Position numbers and translations under genes: made by a program. The notes under the pieces were generated by a model, which made no database searches, had not been told where the DNA came from, and worked only from the letters and a program-made list of their open reading frames with translations. Positions 7,479 to 15,900 of a stretch of DNA of 49,970 nucleotides are shown here, in pieces. The stretch covers positions 1-49,970 of the forward strand of contig NZ_NSIU01000015.1 in assembly GCF_002633015.1 (NCBI RefSeq). The letters are read 5' to 3'. Origin of the DNA: Sulfuricurvum sp. PD_MW2. GTDB lineage: Bacteria > Campylobacterota > Campylobacteria > Campylobacterales > Sulfurimonadaceae. Positions within the stretch are counted from its first letter, which is position 1; every line of letters begins with the position of its first letter.

Positions 7479-10391
7479 ATGACAAAAGTAATGAACAATC
7501 AACGCCGTAATTTTTTGAAAGTTTCAGGAATGACGGCTGCATTAGTGGCTTCACAAGGTTCACTTTTTGCAAAAACCAATGTAATTTCAGTGGAAAACGG
7601 GAAAAACAACTACCCGAATACCAATTATACTGAAGAGATGTACCGAAACGAGTTCTCATTTGTTTACGGCAAAAAAGAGGAACACGGATTTGCATACCAC
7701 TGTGTAAACTGTCAAGGTAACTGTGCGTGGGAAGTTTGGTCAAACAATGGTGTTGTTACCCGTGAAAACCAATCGGCTCGCTATCCGGTAATCAATGCAA
7801 AAATTCCTGACTTCAACCCGCGCGGATGTAATAAAGGGGTACAACACTCACAAGTGATGTACCAAAAAGATCGTATCCTTTATCCAATGGTACGTGTCGG
7901 TGAACGCGGAGAAGGTAAATGGAAACGTGTCAGCTGGGATGAAGCGGCTGAACGTGTATGTCAAGAGATTTTCAATTGTATGACAGACCCTGAACGCGGG
8001 CCGGATAAATTGATGGTTCATGCGGGAACCGGTCTTTTGACCGAAGGTCGCCGTGGTGCACCGCTTCGTTTCTCGACACAACTCGGTGCGATTCGTATCT
8101 ATCCATCATCATACCTTGGGGATATGTTCTCGGGTGCTGCGATTGCGTACGGTGAGGGTAACGTCGGTTGTACATGGGATTTCATGTATAACGTTGATAC
8201 AGCGGTTATGTGGGGTGGAAATCCATCTGTCTCCCGTATTCCGGATGCTCACTTCGTATGGGAAGGAAAATATAACGGGGCAAAAATCATCGTTATTACT
8301 CCTGAGTTCAATGCAACGGCTAAATCAGCTGACCTTTGGATTCCAATCAAAGCGGGTTCAGACAACATTCTTGCGATGGGTGTTATCAATGTTATTTTGA
8401 ATGAAAAACTTTATAAACCAGAGTTTATGAAAACATTCACCGACCTTCCATTCTTGGTCGATGTAAAAACTCAAAAAATGATTCGCCGCTCCGATATGGA
8501 ACATGCAGCGAATGATGAAGATCATCACAAATACATGGAAGAGTTCTATTGTATGAACAAAGCAACCGGTAAAGTTGCATTGATGCCGGGTTCTGAAGGG
8601 TCTAAAATCAAATCATTGCGTCTTGATGAGCAAGGGATTGAACCACAACTTGAAGGAACATGGACGATTACGGACATGCACGGTAACAAACGTGAAGTGA
8701 CAACCGTATTTGAAATGCTCAAAAAATCGGCAGCAAAATTCAGCCCGGAATCGATTCAGGAAGTGACAGGCGTTCACCCGTCTACTACACGTCAATTGGC
8801 ACGCGATATCGCATTGCCGAAAGTTGTTGAAATCACTACCGGATTCTCATTGAACAAATACTTCAACGGTGTTATGTCTATTTGGAATATTTCATCTATC
8901 TGTGGATTGACAGGGCGTATGGGACCGTATGGCGGATTGAATACTGAAAATGAGTTTACTCTCTCAGGATTGGGTGTTCTTGCAGGATTCAGCGGTAAAT
9001 ATAACGCACGTTTCGGATCTGGATTCGTAGGCGAATTCGTATTCGGTGACGGGATGAAAACATTTGATCAGTATTTTGGGGACGAAGATGTTAAACGTGC
9101 TCAAAACGGTATGAGCAAAAAAGAGTATATGGCAGTACTTTCTGAGATGCTCAAATCGGGTGAAAATGACAAAATCAATCAAGAATCACATCACGGAAAC
9201 GTGAACAAACCATGGTGGCAACCGGATTGTGCTCTGATCGTAGCAGACTCTAAATTCCGTCGTAACAAAGGGAATGAGTACCGTAAAGCATTCTTGTCTA
9301 AAACAAAATTCTTCGGATATGTTGATTACCGTATGTCAGAAGCTGCTCAATACGCAGATGTATTGCTTCCGGCAAAATCGCACTATGAAGTCTATGACTT
9401 ACGTACGTCTCCGGGTTACCACCGTTTTACGAACTTGGCTCAGCCGGTTGCAAACATTAAAAATGTCGGTGAAGCGATGGATGAGTGGTCAATGTTTACA
9501 TTCCTTGCTAAAAAAATGGAAGAGTTGGCAAACCGTCCGGAAAATATTGCAAAAGCAAAAGTACCGGATCATAAAAAATTCGCAAAACCTGGTTTCCATG
9601 ATTTGACGATTTTCCACAAAGAGTTCACCAATACAGATGCTGAATCTGAGGGCGCAGGTGAGAATTATCTTGGAACTGACAAAATGGCAGTACAAGCGGC
9701 ATTGGAAAAATGTGAGCAGTATGAGCCGTGGACGATGGAAAAAATGTACAAAGTGGGAGGATTCTTGCTCATCAATGAAAAAGCGGCGAAGTCTTCACCG
9801 TTGTACTCTGACCGTCCGTACAGCTCGATGGAATTCCATTTGTATAAATTTGAACGTCTTGAGACACTTTCAGGTCGTCAAACATTCTATGTTGACCACG
9901 ATATGTACATCAAAATGGGTGCAGCAACCAATACAGGTATGGAAGGGATCCGTCCTCAGTCTAAAGACTATCCGTACGTATTTATGACACCGCATGCTCG
10001 ATGGTCAATTCACTCGAACTATAAAACATCACGCACATTGCTTCGTTTGCAACGCGGTGTTCCTGCAATTCAAGTAAACCGTGTAGTTGCTGAGTCTAAA
10101 GGAATTAAAGACGGCGATACGATCCGTATTTACAATGCTCTTGGTGAGTTCTATGCAATGGCAAAACTCTCATCTTCAGCACCGGCGGATGGATTGGTGT
10201 TAGAGCATGGATGGGAACCGTACATGTATTTGAAAAACAAAGGGCACAATGAAGTTGTACCGACATCATTGAATCTTCTTGAAATGGCAGACGGATGGGG
10301 TCACCTCAAATTTGGTGGTCTGTGGGATGGTAACCAATACGCATATGACGGCGCGGTTAACTACGAAAAAGCTAAAGACGTACAGTATTAA
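7479..10391 (+). CDS. Type II DMSO-reductase-family molybdopterin oxidoreductase, catalytic subunit
   Basis: A 970-residue periplasmic molybdoenzyme. The N terminus carries a Tat signal (RRNFLKVSG, from residue 9) ending near FA-K32. The [4Fe-4S] site follows the type II pattern His74-x3-Cys78-x3-Cys82-x34-Cys117, the same spacing as in nitrate reductase NarG, and an extra Cys75 sits next to the histidine. Asp215 in LGDMFSG is the likely molybdenum ligand. Length matches ethylbenzene dehydrogenase alpha (about 976) and is near dimethylsulfide dehydrogenase, selenate, chlorate and perchlorate reductases (about 910-930), well below NarG. The C-terminal cofactor-binding domain includes TPHARWSIHSNY. 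It is followed by its Fe-S and haem subunits, and moaC and mobA lie nearby. The substrate is unknown: the flanking rhodanese favours a sulfur compound, the upstream FadL a hydrophobic one. Confidence 0.92.
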   Translation: MTKVMNNQRRNFLKVSGMTAALVASQGSLFAKTNVISVENGKNNYPNTNYTEEMYRNEFSFVYGKKEEHGFAYHCVNCQGNCAWEVWSNNGVVTRENQSARYPVINAKIPDFNPRGCNKGVQHSQVMYQKDRILYPMVRVGERGEGKWKRVSWDEAAERVCQEIFNCMTDPERGPDKLMVHAGTGLLTEGRRGAPLRFSTQLGAIRIYPSSYLGDMFSGAAIAYGEGNVGCTWDFMYNVDTAVMWGGNPSVSRIPDAHFVWEGKYNGAKIIVITPEFNATAKSADLWIPIKAGSDNILAMGVINVILNEKLYKPEFMKTFTDLPFLVDVKTQKMIRRSDMEHAANDEDHHKYMEEFYCMNKATGKVALMPGSEGSKIKSLRLDEQGIEPQLEGTWTITDMHGNKREVTTVFEMLKKSAAKFSPESIQEVTGVHPSTTRQLARDIALPKVVEITTGFSLNKYFNGVMSIWNISSICGLTGRMGPYGGLNTENEFTLSGLGVLAGFSGKYNARFGSGFVGEFVFGDGMKTFDQYFGDEDVKRAQNGMSKKEYMAVLSEMLKSGENDKINQESHHGNVNKPWWQPDCALIVADSKFRRNKGNEYRKAFLSKTKFFGYVDYRMSEAAQYADVLLPAKSHYEVYDLRTSPGYHRFTNLAQPVANIKNVGEAMDEWSMFTFLAKKMEELANRPENIAKAKVPDHKKFAKPGFHDLTIFHKEFTNTDAESEGAGENYLGTDKMAVQAALEKCEQYEPWTMEKMYKVGGFLLINEKAAKSSPLYSDRPYSSMEFHLYKFERLETLSGRQTFYVDHDMYIKMGAATNTGMEGIRPQSKDYPYVFMTPHARWSIHSNYKTSRTLLRLQRGVPAIQVNRVVAESKGIKDGDTIRIYNALGEFYAMAKLSSSAPADGLVLEHGWEPYMYLKNKGHNEVVPTSLNLLEMADGWGHLKFGGLWDGNQYAYDGAVNYEKAKDVQY

Positions 10392-10400
10392 GGGGTTTAG

Positions 10401-11498
10401 ATGTCTAAAAGACAATTAGCAATGGTAATGGACCTGAATAAATGTATCGGGTGCCAAACATGTACCGTAGCATGTAAAACGCAATGGACGAACCGTAACG
10501 GTCGTGAATATATGTATTGGAATAACGTCGAGACCTATCCTGGTACCGGTTATCCAAAAAACTGGATGGAACTCGGCGGCGGATTTGACGCTGCGGGTGA
10601 TCTTCAGCCGGGTGTTATCCCAAATCTAGAAGCCGATTACGGGGTACCTTGGGATTATAACTATGAGTCATTGATGGGTGGACAAAGCGATAGCAATCAC
10701 TTTCAACCGCACGTTTCTCCGACATGGGGACCAAACTGGGATGAAGACCAAGGTGCCGGTGCATTCCCGCAAGACAACTATTTCTTCTATTTGCCGCGTA
10801 TTTGTAACCACTGTACAAATCCGGGTTGTTTGAGTGCGTGTCCGCGTGATGCGATTTTCAAACGCGAAGAAGACGGTGTTGTATTGGTTGACTTGGATCG
10901 CTGTCAAGGATACCGCTATTGTATCGCGGGATGTCCTTACAAAAAAATCTATTTCAACCCGAAAATCTCTAAATCTGAGAAATGTATTCTTTGTTTCCCA
11001 CGTATCGAGCAAGGGCTTCCACCGGCGTGTGCGCAGCAATGTGTCGGTCGTATCCGTTTTGTAGGGTTCTTGGATGATGAAGAGTCACAAGTATACAAAT
11101 TGGTACACAAATATAAAGTTGCGCTAGGTCTTCGTTCAGATTATGGAACACAGCCGAACGTATACTACATTCCTCCGACCGAATCTCCGGCGAAGTTTGA
11201 CGCTGAGGGTAAAATCATCGAGGGATCAACACGTTTACCGGTTGAAGAGTTGGAAAAACTTTTCGGACCTGCGGTACACGATGCGATCAAAACGCTTAAA
11301 GCGGAGATGAAAAAACGTAAAGAGACCGGTGTTAGTGAGTTGATGGATCTATTGATCGCGTATCAACACAAAGATATGTTCCGCCTTGATAACAACTACT
11401 ATCAAGAAGTTGCTAAAGCAGCAAAACGTAACCCATTGGCTCCGGTCGATACACGTTACATTGCCGGTAAGTTTACAAAAGCAGGAGGACATCACTAA
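10401..11498 (+). CDS. Fe-S electron-transfer subunit of the type II molybdoenzyme (NarH/EbdB-like)
   Basis: A 365-residue subunit that wires the molybdenum subunit to the haem subunit. It has no signal of its own and is presumably exported as a complex with the Tat-tagged catalytic subunit. Four cysteine clusters are seen: CIGCQTCTVAC (15-25), CNHCTNPGCLSAC (135-147), CQGYRYCIAGC (168-178) and CILCF...C...C (about 198-221). In the third cluster Tyr171 replaces the usual second cysteine, as in NarH (Trp) and EbdB, predicting one [3Fe-4S] and three [4Fe-4S] clusters. The segment GCPYKKIYFN is nearly diagnostic of this group. The start has AAGGGG nine bases after the preceding gene; the stop overlaps the next ATG by one base (TAATG). 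Confidence 0.93.
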   Translation: MSKRQLAMVMDLNKCIGCQTCTVACKTQWTNRNGREYMYWNNVETYPGTGYPKNWMELGGGFDAAGDLQPGVIPNLEADYGVPWDYNYESLMGGQSDSNHFQPHVSPTWGPNWDEDQGAGAFPQDNYFFYLPRICNHCTNPGCLSACPRDAIFKREEDGVVLVDLDRCQGYRYCIAGCPYKKIYFNPKISKSEKCILCFPRIEQGLPPACAQQCVGRIRFVGFLDDEESQVYKLVHKYKVALGLRSDYGTQPNVYYIPPTESPAKFDAEGKIIEGSTRLPVEELEKLFGPAVHDAIKTLKAEMKKRKETGVSELMDLLIAYQHKDMFRLDNNYYQEVAKAAKRNPLAPVDTRYIAGKFTKAGGHH

Positions 11499-12700
11499 TG
11501 AAAAAGCTTCTAACAACTATTCTTTCATTGGGTGTTGCCGCCTCTGCGGCATTGGCAGGGGATTTGAGTCTCACTGCGGTCAAAGTTAGCGATAAACTTG
11601 ATGCGCTTAATGCTGATTCTGCACTATGGAGCAAGGCGAAATTTGCAACTGTTGCATTGTATCCGCAGAGTGCTATCGAGTTTAACGACAAAGAGGCTAT
11701 TGAAGCTAACAAAGCCAATAAAGGTAAAAAAGCACAAGTTGCGGCTCTTCACAACGGAAGTGAAATTGCTATCCTTGTCAAATGGGCTGATGGGAGCAAA
11801 AATGTACAGGGGATCAAATGTACTGATACCTACAGTGACGGATTTGCACTTCAGTTTGCCGGTACGACTAAAAAAGCTCAACCACTCCCTTATATCGGTA
11901 TGGGTTCTGATGGACGTCCTGTTGTTGTCCACCTTCAAAAAGCGACCGATAAAGTATATGAGCCAAACGGAAACAAAGATGTTTCTACACAAATCAACCG
12001 ACAACAAACAGGTGTTTTCGGTAAGGAATTGGCTGAATATGATGCAAAAGTCGTCTCTTTGGCAAATACCGATTTTGAGCGTGTATTTGTAGGAGAAGGG
12101 TTCCGTTCATTGACAGAAATCAAAGATAAATCGGTCAAGTCTAATGCAGCGATGAAATATGAGAACAAAGGGTGGACAGGTACACTTGTTCGTTCGTTAA
12201 AAGATGACTACGTATCTGCATCAGGTACTGTGCCGGTTGCAATCGCAGTTTGGGACGGTGAAAAACACGGACGTAACGGGTTGAAACTTCTCTCTTCATG
12301 GGTTGCAATCAACCTCGAAGGTGAAAAAGCAAACGCTGCGGTTGTAGCAGAAGCAACAGAAACACCAAAAGGGGATGCTGCAAAAGGTAAATTGGCAGCT
12401 GAGACCAATGGTTGTGCAGGATGTCACCAACTGGACAAATCAGTTCCGGCTGGAACGATGGCTCCGTCTCTTGTAAATGTCGGTGGATACTCAACTGCTG
12501 CATATTTGCGTGAATCAATCTTAAAACCATCTGCAGTTGTCGTACCAGGTTACAATCGTAATGCACACAAAAATACACCTTGGTATACTATTGAAAAAGG
12601 GAAACGCGTTTCTACGATGACCGATTACAGTTTCTTGGATAAAGCGACGGTTGAGGATATCGTAGCGTACCTCAAAACTCTCAAAGTGGAGGTAGAATAA
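11498..12700 (+). CDS. Haem subunit: ethylbenzene-dehydrogenase-type haem b domain fused to cytochrome c
   Basis: A 400-residue exported protein with a Sec signal peptide (MKKLLTTILSLGVAASAALA). Residues about 22-275 fit the gamma subunit of type II enzymes (EB_dh fold, single haem b); the segment SGTVPVAIAVWDGEKHGRNGLKLLSSWVAI is similar to that family. Residues about 285-400 form a class I cytochrome c with CAGCH at 306-310 and the probable distal Met in STMTDYSFL, ending in a typical helix (DIVAYLKTL). The usual EbdC, DdhC and SerC proteins have only the haem b domain, so the covalent cytochrome c is a useful difference. It should let the complex pass electrons directly to, or take them from, a terminal oxidase or cytochrome pool. 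Its gene is coupled to both neighbours by TAATG overlaps. Confidence 0.88.
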   Translation: MKKLLTTILSLGVAASAALAGDLSLTAVKVSDKLDALNADSALWSKAKFATVALYPQSAIEFNDKEAIEANKANKGKKAQVAALHNGSEIAILVKWADGSKNVQGIKCTDTYSDGFALQFAGTTKKAQPLPYIGMGSDGRPVVVHLQKATDKVYEPNGNKDVSTQINRQQTGVFGKELAEYDAKVVSLANTDFERVFVGEGFRSLTEIKDKSVKSNAAMKYENKGWTGTLVRSLKDDYVSASGTVPVAIAVWDGEKHGRNGLKLLSSWVAINLEGEKANAAVVAEATETPKGDAAKGKLAAETNGCAGCHQLDKSVPAGTMAPSLVNVGGYSTAAYLRESILKPSAVVVPGYNRNAHKNTPWYTIEKGKRVSTMTDYSFLDKATVEDIVAYLKTLKVEVE

Positions 12701-13098
12701 TGAAAAAAGTAGCATTGATTTGTGCTGCACTCGTTTTTAACGTGTTTGCAGCTGAAGGTCAAGAGTTTGAAGGGTTGCTAACGACTCCTGCATGTGCTGC
12801 TCAAGGTGCATTTGCGGATTGTTACTTGGAAAATTATACATGTGGATCAGATGGCTGTTTTAAAAATATTCAACCGGGTGAAACAACACATCCAAAATTG
12901 GCACTTTTCCAACATGGAACCGGAAAAGTGTATAACATTGATACTACAAAACTTAAAGTCTCTGAGCTTGGCGAAGGGATGAATAAGAATGGCGTTATCA
13001 TCGTTGGTACACTTGATGAAAAAACCAATACGATTGAAGCGACGGAATTCAAAGCTCCGCCACCGCCTAAAAAATCGTTCTTCAAAGGGTGCTTATAA
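12700..13098 (+). CDS. Small Cys-containing exported protein of the molybdoenzyme operon
   Basis: A 132-residue protein with a signal peptide (to about residue 17, VFNVFA). Four cysteines cluster at positions 32, 41, 48 and 53 (PAC, DCY, YTC, DGC), another is second to last (KGCL), and a Pro-rich stretch APPPPKK precedes it. The middle region (residues 60-115) looks like a small beta barrel. No known family is recognised. The start shares one base with the stop of the haem subunit, so it is made together with the enzyme and is a candidate accessory or fourth subunit. The cysteines could form disulfides, or bind a metal or a sulfane intermediate. Confidence 0.75.
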   Translation: MKKVALICAALVFNVFAAEGQEFEGLLTTPACAAQGAFADCYLENYTCGSDGCFKNIQPGETTHPKLALFQHGTGKVYNIDTTKLKVSELGEGMNKNGVIIVGTLDEKTNTIEATEFKAPPPPKKSFFKGCL

Positions 13099-13105
13099 CC
13101 ACCCC

Positions 13106-13126
13106 ACCAGCTCTTTTTGGGCTGGT
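13106..13126 (+). terminator. Hairpin between enzyme genes and maturation genes
   Basis: ACCAGC/GCTGGT forms a 6-bp stem with a 9-base T-rich loop just after the stop at 13098. There is no strong T-run after it. It lies between the structural subunit genes and the TorD/ferredoxin genes, so it may reduce read-through and lower expression of the maturation genes. Confidence 0.45.
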
Positions 13127-13195
13127 AATTATCTAAACTTTGCTGTCTTAAAGCCCTCGTATGACACAATCTATTACTTTTTTTAGGAATTTTCA

Positions 13196-13765
13196 ATGAA
13201 CAATGAATACCGTTTGTATATTTATGCTTTTCTATCTCGTGTGATGAGTAATATTCCTGACCGTCGTTTTATCCATGATCTCAAAAACAATGAGCAGCTT
13301 TTGGAGATTATCGGTGAAGAGACACAAGAGTGGTTTAAAAATACCGATGAAGATGCATTGTATGACGCCATGAATATTGATTATTCTTCGATGTTTATTC
13401 TCAATACGCAACCGGTTGAATCGTTTGTGCTCGATGCTAAAAATGAGACGCTTGTAGGATTGCAAAATCCGGTTATGGCGTTTTATTTTACTCATGGATT
13501 TGAAGTCAATATGGATCAGACCGATATCATGGCACCGGATCATTTAGGGATTGAGTTTGCTTTTATGCAAATGTTGATTTATCGCAATGAAGTAGAACCT
13601 CAATCCGAATTTTTGGATAAGCATCTTTTCCCATGGGTTGTACCGTATATGATGGGGATGAAAAGTATGGCAGAAACCCCGTTTTTCAGAGATATTTGCG
13701 ATTTTATTGTTGAATTTTTGAGTAGCGACTATGAGTTTTTGAATGGAGAAAATATCCATGGGTAA
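13196..13765 (+). CDS. TorD/DmsD/NarJ-type chaperone for the molybdoenzyme
   Basis: A 189-residue all-helical cytoplasmic protein of the TorD-like family, which binds Tat signal peptides and holds the catalytic subunit until the molybdenum cofactor is inserted. Length fits the family (about 180-210). The core motif APDHLGIEFAFM (about residues 114-125) corresponds to the conserved D-H-(L/I)-x-x-E-L-x-F-M signature. It lies 97 bases after the small exported protein gene and overlaps the following ferredoxin gene. It is presumably dedicated to the Tat-tagged enzyme encoded at 7479-10391. Confidence 0.85.
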   Translation: MNNEYRLYIYAFLSRVMSNIPDRRFIHDLKNNEQLLEIIGEETQEWFKNTDEDALYDAMNIDYSSMFILNTQPVESFVLDAKNETLVGLQNPVMAFYFTHGFEVNMDQTDIMAPDHLGIEFAFMQMLIYRNEVEPQSEFLDKHLFPWVVPYMMGMKSMAETPFFRDICDFIVEFLSSDYEFLNGENIHG

Positions 13766-14846
13766 TATGAACTTTATCCAAAAAAACAATCTATTCAGTT
13801 TTACCGGGACGCGATGTCTTCGCAATGAGTATTTTCATAATGATTGCCGAATCTGCATCGATGTATGTCCTAAAAATGCGCTCAATATCGTACGGAATAA
13901 ATTGACGCTGTTTGAAAATGAGTGTGTTGAGTGTGCGGGATGTATCGGAAGTTGTCCTACGGAAGCGTTAGAGATAGAGAGTTTTGATCCGAATGGATTT
14001 GCAGCATCGTATCAGCACCAAAACGACAGAACTATTTCGTGTAAAACATCAACGCCGTGTTTGGGTGTCTTTGATGTTGAACATTATACTGTTATGGCAC
14101 TGCGCACTGAAGAGAGTGTTTTGTGCGACATGAGCCATTGTTCAACATGTGTGCTCAATGAAAACACCCATCTGGAATCGGTAATACGCAGTAAAATCGA
14201 AGCGGCAAATCAATTCCTTGAGATGCTTCAAACGTCATCTCGAATAGAAACGATTGAGGAAAAAGAGGAACAGGCATCTCGTCGCGCACTCTTTCGTAAA
14301 GGGTTTGAGAAAGTTAAAGAGTCATTGTCGGATGAATCGGTAGCACATATCTCTATGACGCAGGCGCATCATAAGCTTCCAGATCAAAGAATGCCGCTCA
14401 AGAGAATTTTGCTGAAAAATTCACTCAAAGAAGTTGTCGGAAATTTAGAGACGACATCGTTTGCGCAAGCAAGTTCGCTCTTCTTTAATAAACAGATTGA
14501 TTTTCAAGCGTGTACCAATTGCAGCGATTGTACGCAGTTTTGTCCGACCGATGCGCTTTTCCCTAGTTCTGACAAACAGGGCATCTATTTTTCGCAAGGC
14601 AAATGTATCGGATGCGGAATATGTGAAGATATTTGTAAAACAAATGCGATCAGCGCTAAAGAGGGATACGATCTTATAAGTATTGCGTTTGATCGTGCGG
14701 AACAGCTGGTTCATTATGAGATGGTGATGTGTCATGAATGCCGCTGTCCCTTCCCCTACAAGGGTGGTGAGCCTATTTGTGATCGATGTGAGAGCTATAC
14801 GAAACAATTTAGCACTATGTTTACGCTAGCCAAGGATATGAAGTAA
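13758..14846 (+). CDS. Cytoplasmic poly-ferredoxin (multiple 4Fe-4S) protein
   Basis: A 362-residue soluble Fe-S protein. The start at 13758 is chosen because GGAG lies nine bases upstream; an alternative ATG at 13743 has no site. It overlaps the chaperone gene by 8 bases. Two ferredoxin modules are seen: an N-terminal pair of 4Fe-4S motifs (CRICIDVCPKNAL and CVECAGCIGSCPTEAL) and a C-terminal pair (CTNCSDCTQFCPTDAL and CIGCGICEDICKTNAI). A further four-cysteine knuckle near the end (CHECRC...CDRC) looks like a zinc or rubredoxin-like site. A central segment with several cysteines (CKTSTPC, CDMSHCSTC) could hold another centre. Location with a TorD chaperone suggests a role in maturation or in cytoplasmic electron supply, as proposed for NapF-type proteins; this is inference. 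Confidence 0.82.
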   Translation: MGNMNFIQKNNLFSFTGTRCLRNEYFHNDCRICIDVCPKNALNIVRNKLTLFENECVECAGCIGSCPTEALEIESFDPNGFAASYQHQNDRTISCKTSTPCLGVFDVEHYTVMALRTEESVLCDMSHCSTCVLNENTHLESVIRSKIEAANQFLEMLQTSSRIETIEEKEEQASRRALFRKGFEKVKESLSDESVAHISMTQAHHKLPDQRMPLKRILLKNSLKEVVGNLETTSFAQASSLFFNKQIDFQACTNCSDCTQFCPTDALFPSSDKQGIYFSQGKCIGCGICEDICKTNAISAKEGYDLISIAFDRAEQLVHYEMVMCHECRCPFPYKGGEPICDRCESYTKQFSTMFTLAKDMK

Positions 14847-15890
14847 TTACTTCTTATCCATTGCCTCTTTTGCCCCTTTTATAGCACCCTGCATCGTCGA
14901 TTTGGCGACGCTCCATGCGCGTACCCCAATCGCTTTTGCCTCTTGTGCCGATTTTGAATGCAATAGTTTTGTACCCCGCATCGTTACGCCCCGTTTAATT
15001 TTGGAAAGACGGTTCCGCAATAACTCTACGGTCTCTTTGGAGAGGTTGGAGAGCTCATCGGAAGAGGTCTCATGAGAGATTCGTTCAAGATGCTGGAGAA
15101 TGGATGCACTATTATGGCTTTTGAGCGAATGAAAAATCTGGCTAAAGAGGGTATCGATACGATCAAGTTCGGTTTCGATTGTTTTGTATTCATCGCGATA
15201 GAGGGCTTTGACTTCGTCAGGAACATAGAGAAGATACTGATGGAATTTTTCGATCGATTTGATCAATGCACTGCGAATACCGTGCAATGTCCCACGGAAA
15301 ATGGTATCTGCCTGATTGGGAGTTGCTTCGGCAATGTTGATCGCACTTTGTAATATGCTAGCCAAAATACGGCGTATTCTCACCGCATTGAGAACATTGG
15401 CATTGAGTGTTTCAAAGGTGATCTCTTTGATGATCTCATGGAGTGTCTCTTCGATATCGGACCCTTTTTCGAGAGTTGTGATGATGGCACTTTCGGTAAT
15501 TTCTTCGAGAATATCGAGCAGATCAACGGATTGAAGTTTGACTTGATGGAGTTTTTCAAGCATCTCGTCGGAATTTCCGAGGTGTTTTTCGAGTGCATCG
15601 AAAAGGGAGTATTTAAGATGTTGAAGCTCTTCGCTTTTGCGTAAAATTTGACGCTCGATCCGCTCTTTTTGGGCAATAAGCTCTTCGAGTTCATCGTGTA
15701 AAGAGTGCCCCTCTTCTTCGAGAATAGCACTGGCGAAAGTTTTGAGTTCTTGCAGTGAGAGTCCGTGAGTGTTCATCGCCCATTCGGTATTGAGTGCATC
15801 GATGACCGAAGAGACTTTTGCATCAATGTCTCCGGTTGAGAGATGGCGATAACGGCTTTTGATGTCTCGTTTTAACGTTTCCAAATTCAT
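14847..15890 (-). CDS. Coiled-coil protein of unknown function
   Basis: A 347-residue soluble protein, almost entirely helical. The start at 15890 has GGAG eight bases ahead; a further upstream ATG at 15968 lies in the preceding gene. Long heptad-like segments occur at about residues 55-95 (ELEELIAQKERIERQIL) and 230-300. The C terminus is basic and Ala/Lys-rich with small-residue helices (WSVAKSTMQGAIKGAKEAMDKK). No family is recognised. It is last in a reverse operon after moaC and the DUF493 gene. Its stop abuts, without a gap, the stop of the convergent ferredoxin gene, and a perfect 14-base palindrome (14840-14853) spans both stop codons. Confidence 0.65.
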   Translation of the reverse strand: MNLETLKRDIKSRYRHLSTGDIDAKVSSVIDALNTEWAMNTHGLSLQELKTFASAILEEEGHSLHDELEELIAQKERIERQILRKSEELQHLKYSLFDALEKHLGNSDEMLEKLHQVKLQSVDLLDILEEITESAIITTLEKGSDIEETLHEIIKEITFETLNANVLNAVRIRRILASILQSAINIAEATPNQADTIFRGTLHGIRSALIKSIEKFHQYLLYVPDEVKALYRDEYKTIETELDRIDTLFSQIFHSLKSHNSASILQHLERISHETSSDELSNLSKETVELLRNRLSKIKRGVTMRGTKLLHSKSAQEAKAIGVRAWSVAKSTMQGAIKGAKEAMDKK

Positions 15891-15900
15891 AGGGTACTCC

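Noticed and set aside
9274-9987. Additional forward frames inside the molybdoenzyme gene
   Set aside because: They are out-of-frame shadows of the catalytic subunit, with odd composition and no start signals.
7479-11498. Identification as a respiratory nitrate reductase (NarGH)
   Set aside because: The catalytic subunit is about 280 residues too short, is Tat-exported, and the third subunit is a soluble haem b/cytochrome c protein rather than the membrane NarI.
7479-13098. Firm naming as ethylbenzene dehydrogenase, dimethylsulfide dehydrogenase or selenate reductase
   Set aside because: Overall architecture is shared by all of these, and substrate specificity cannot be decided from motifs alone.
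14840-14853. Perfect 14-base palindrome GAAGTAATTACTTC spanning two convergent stop codons
   Set aside because: It follows largely from two genes ending in Lys-TAA on opposite strands and abutting, so it was not scored as a regulatory site.
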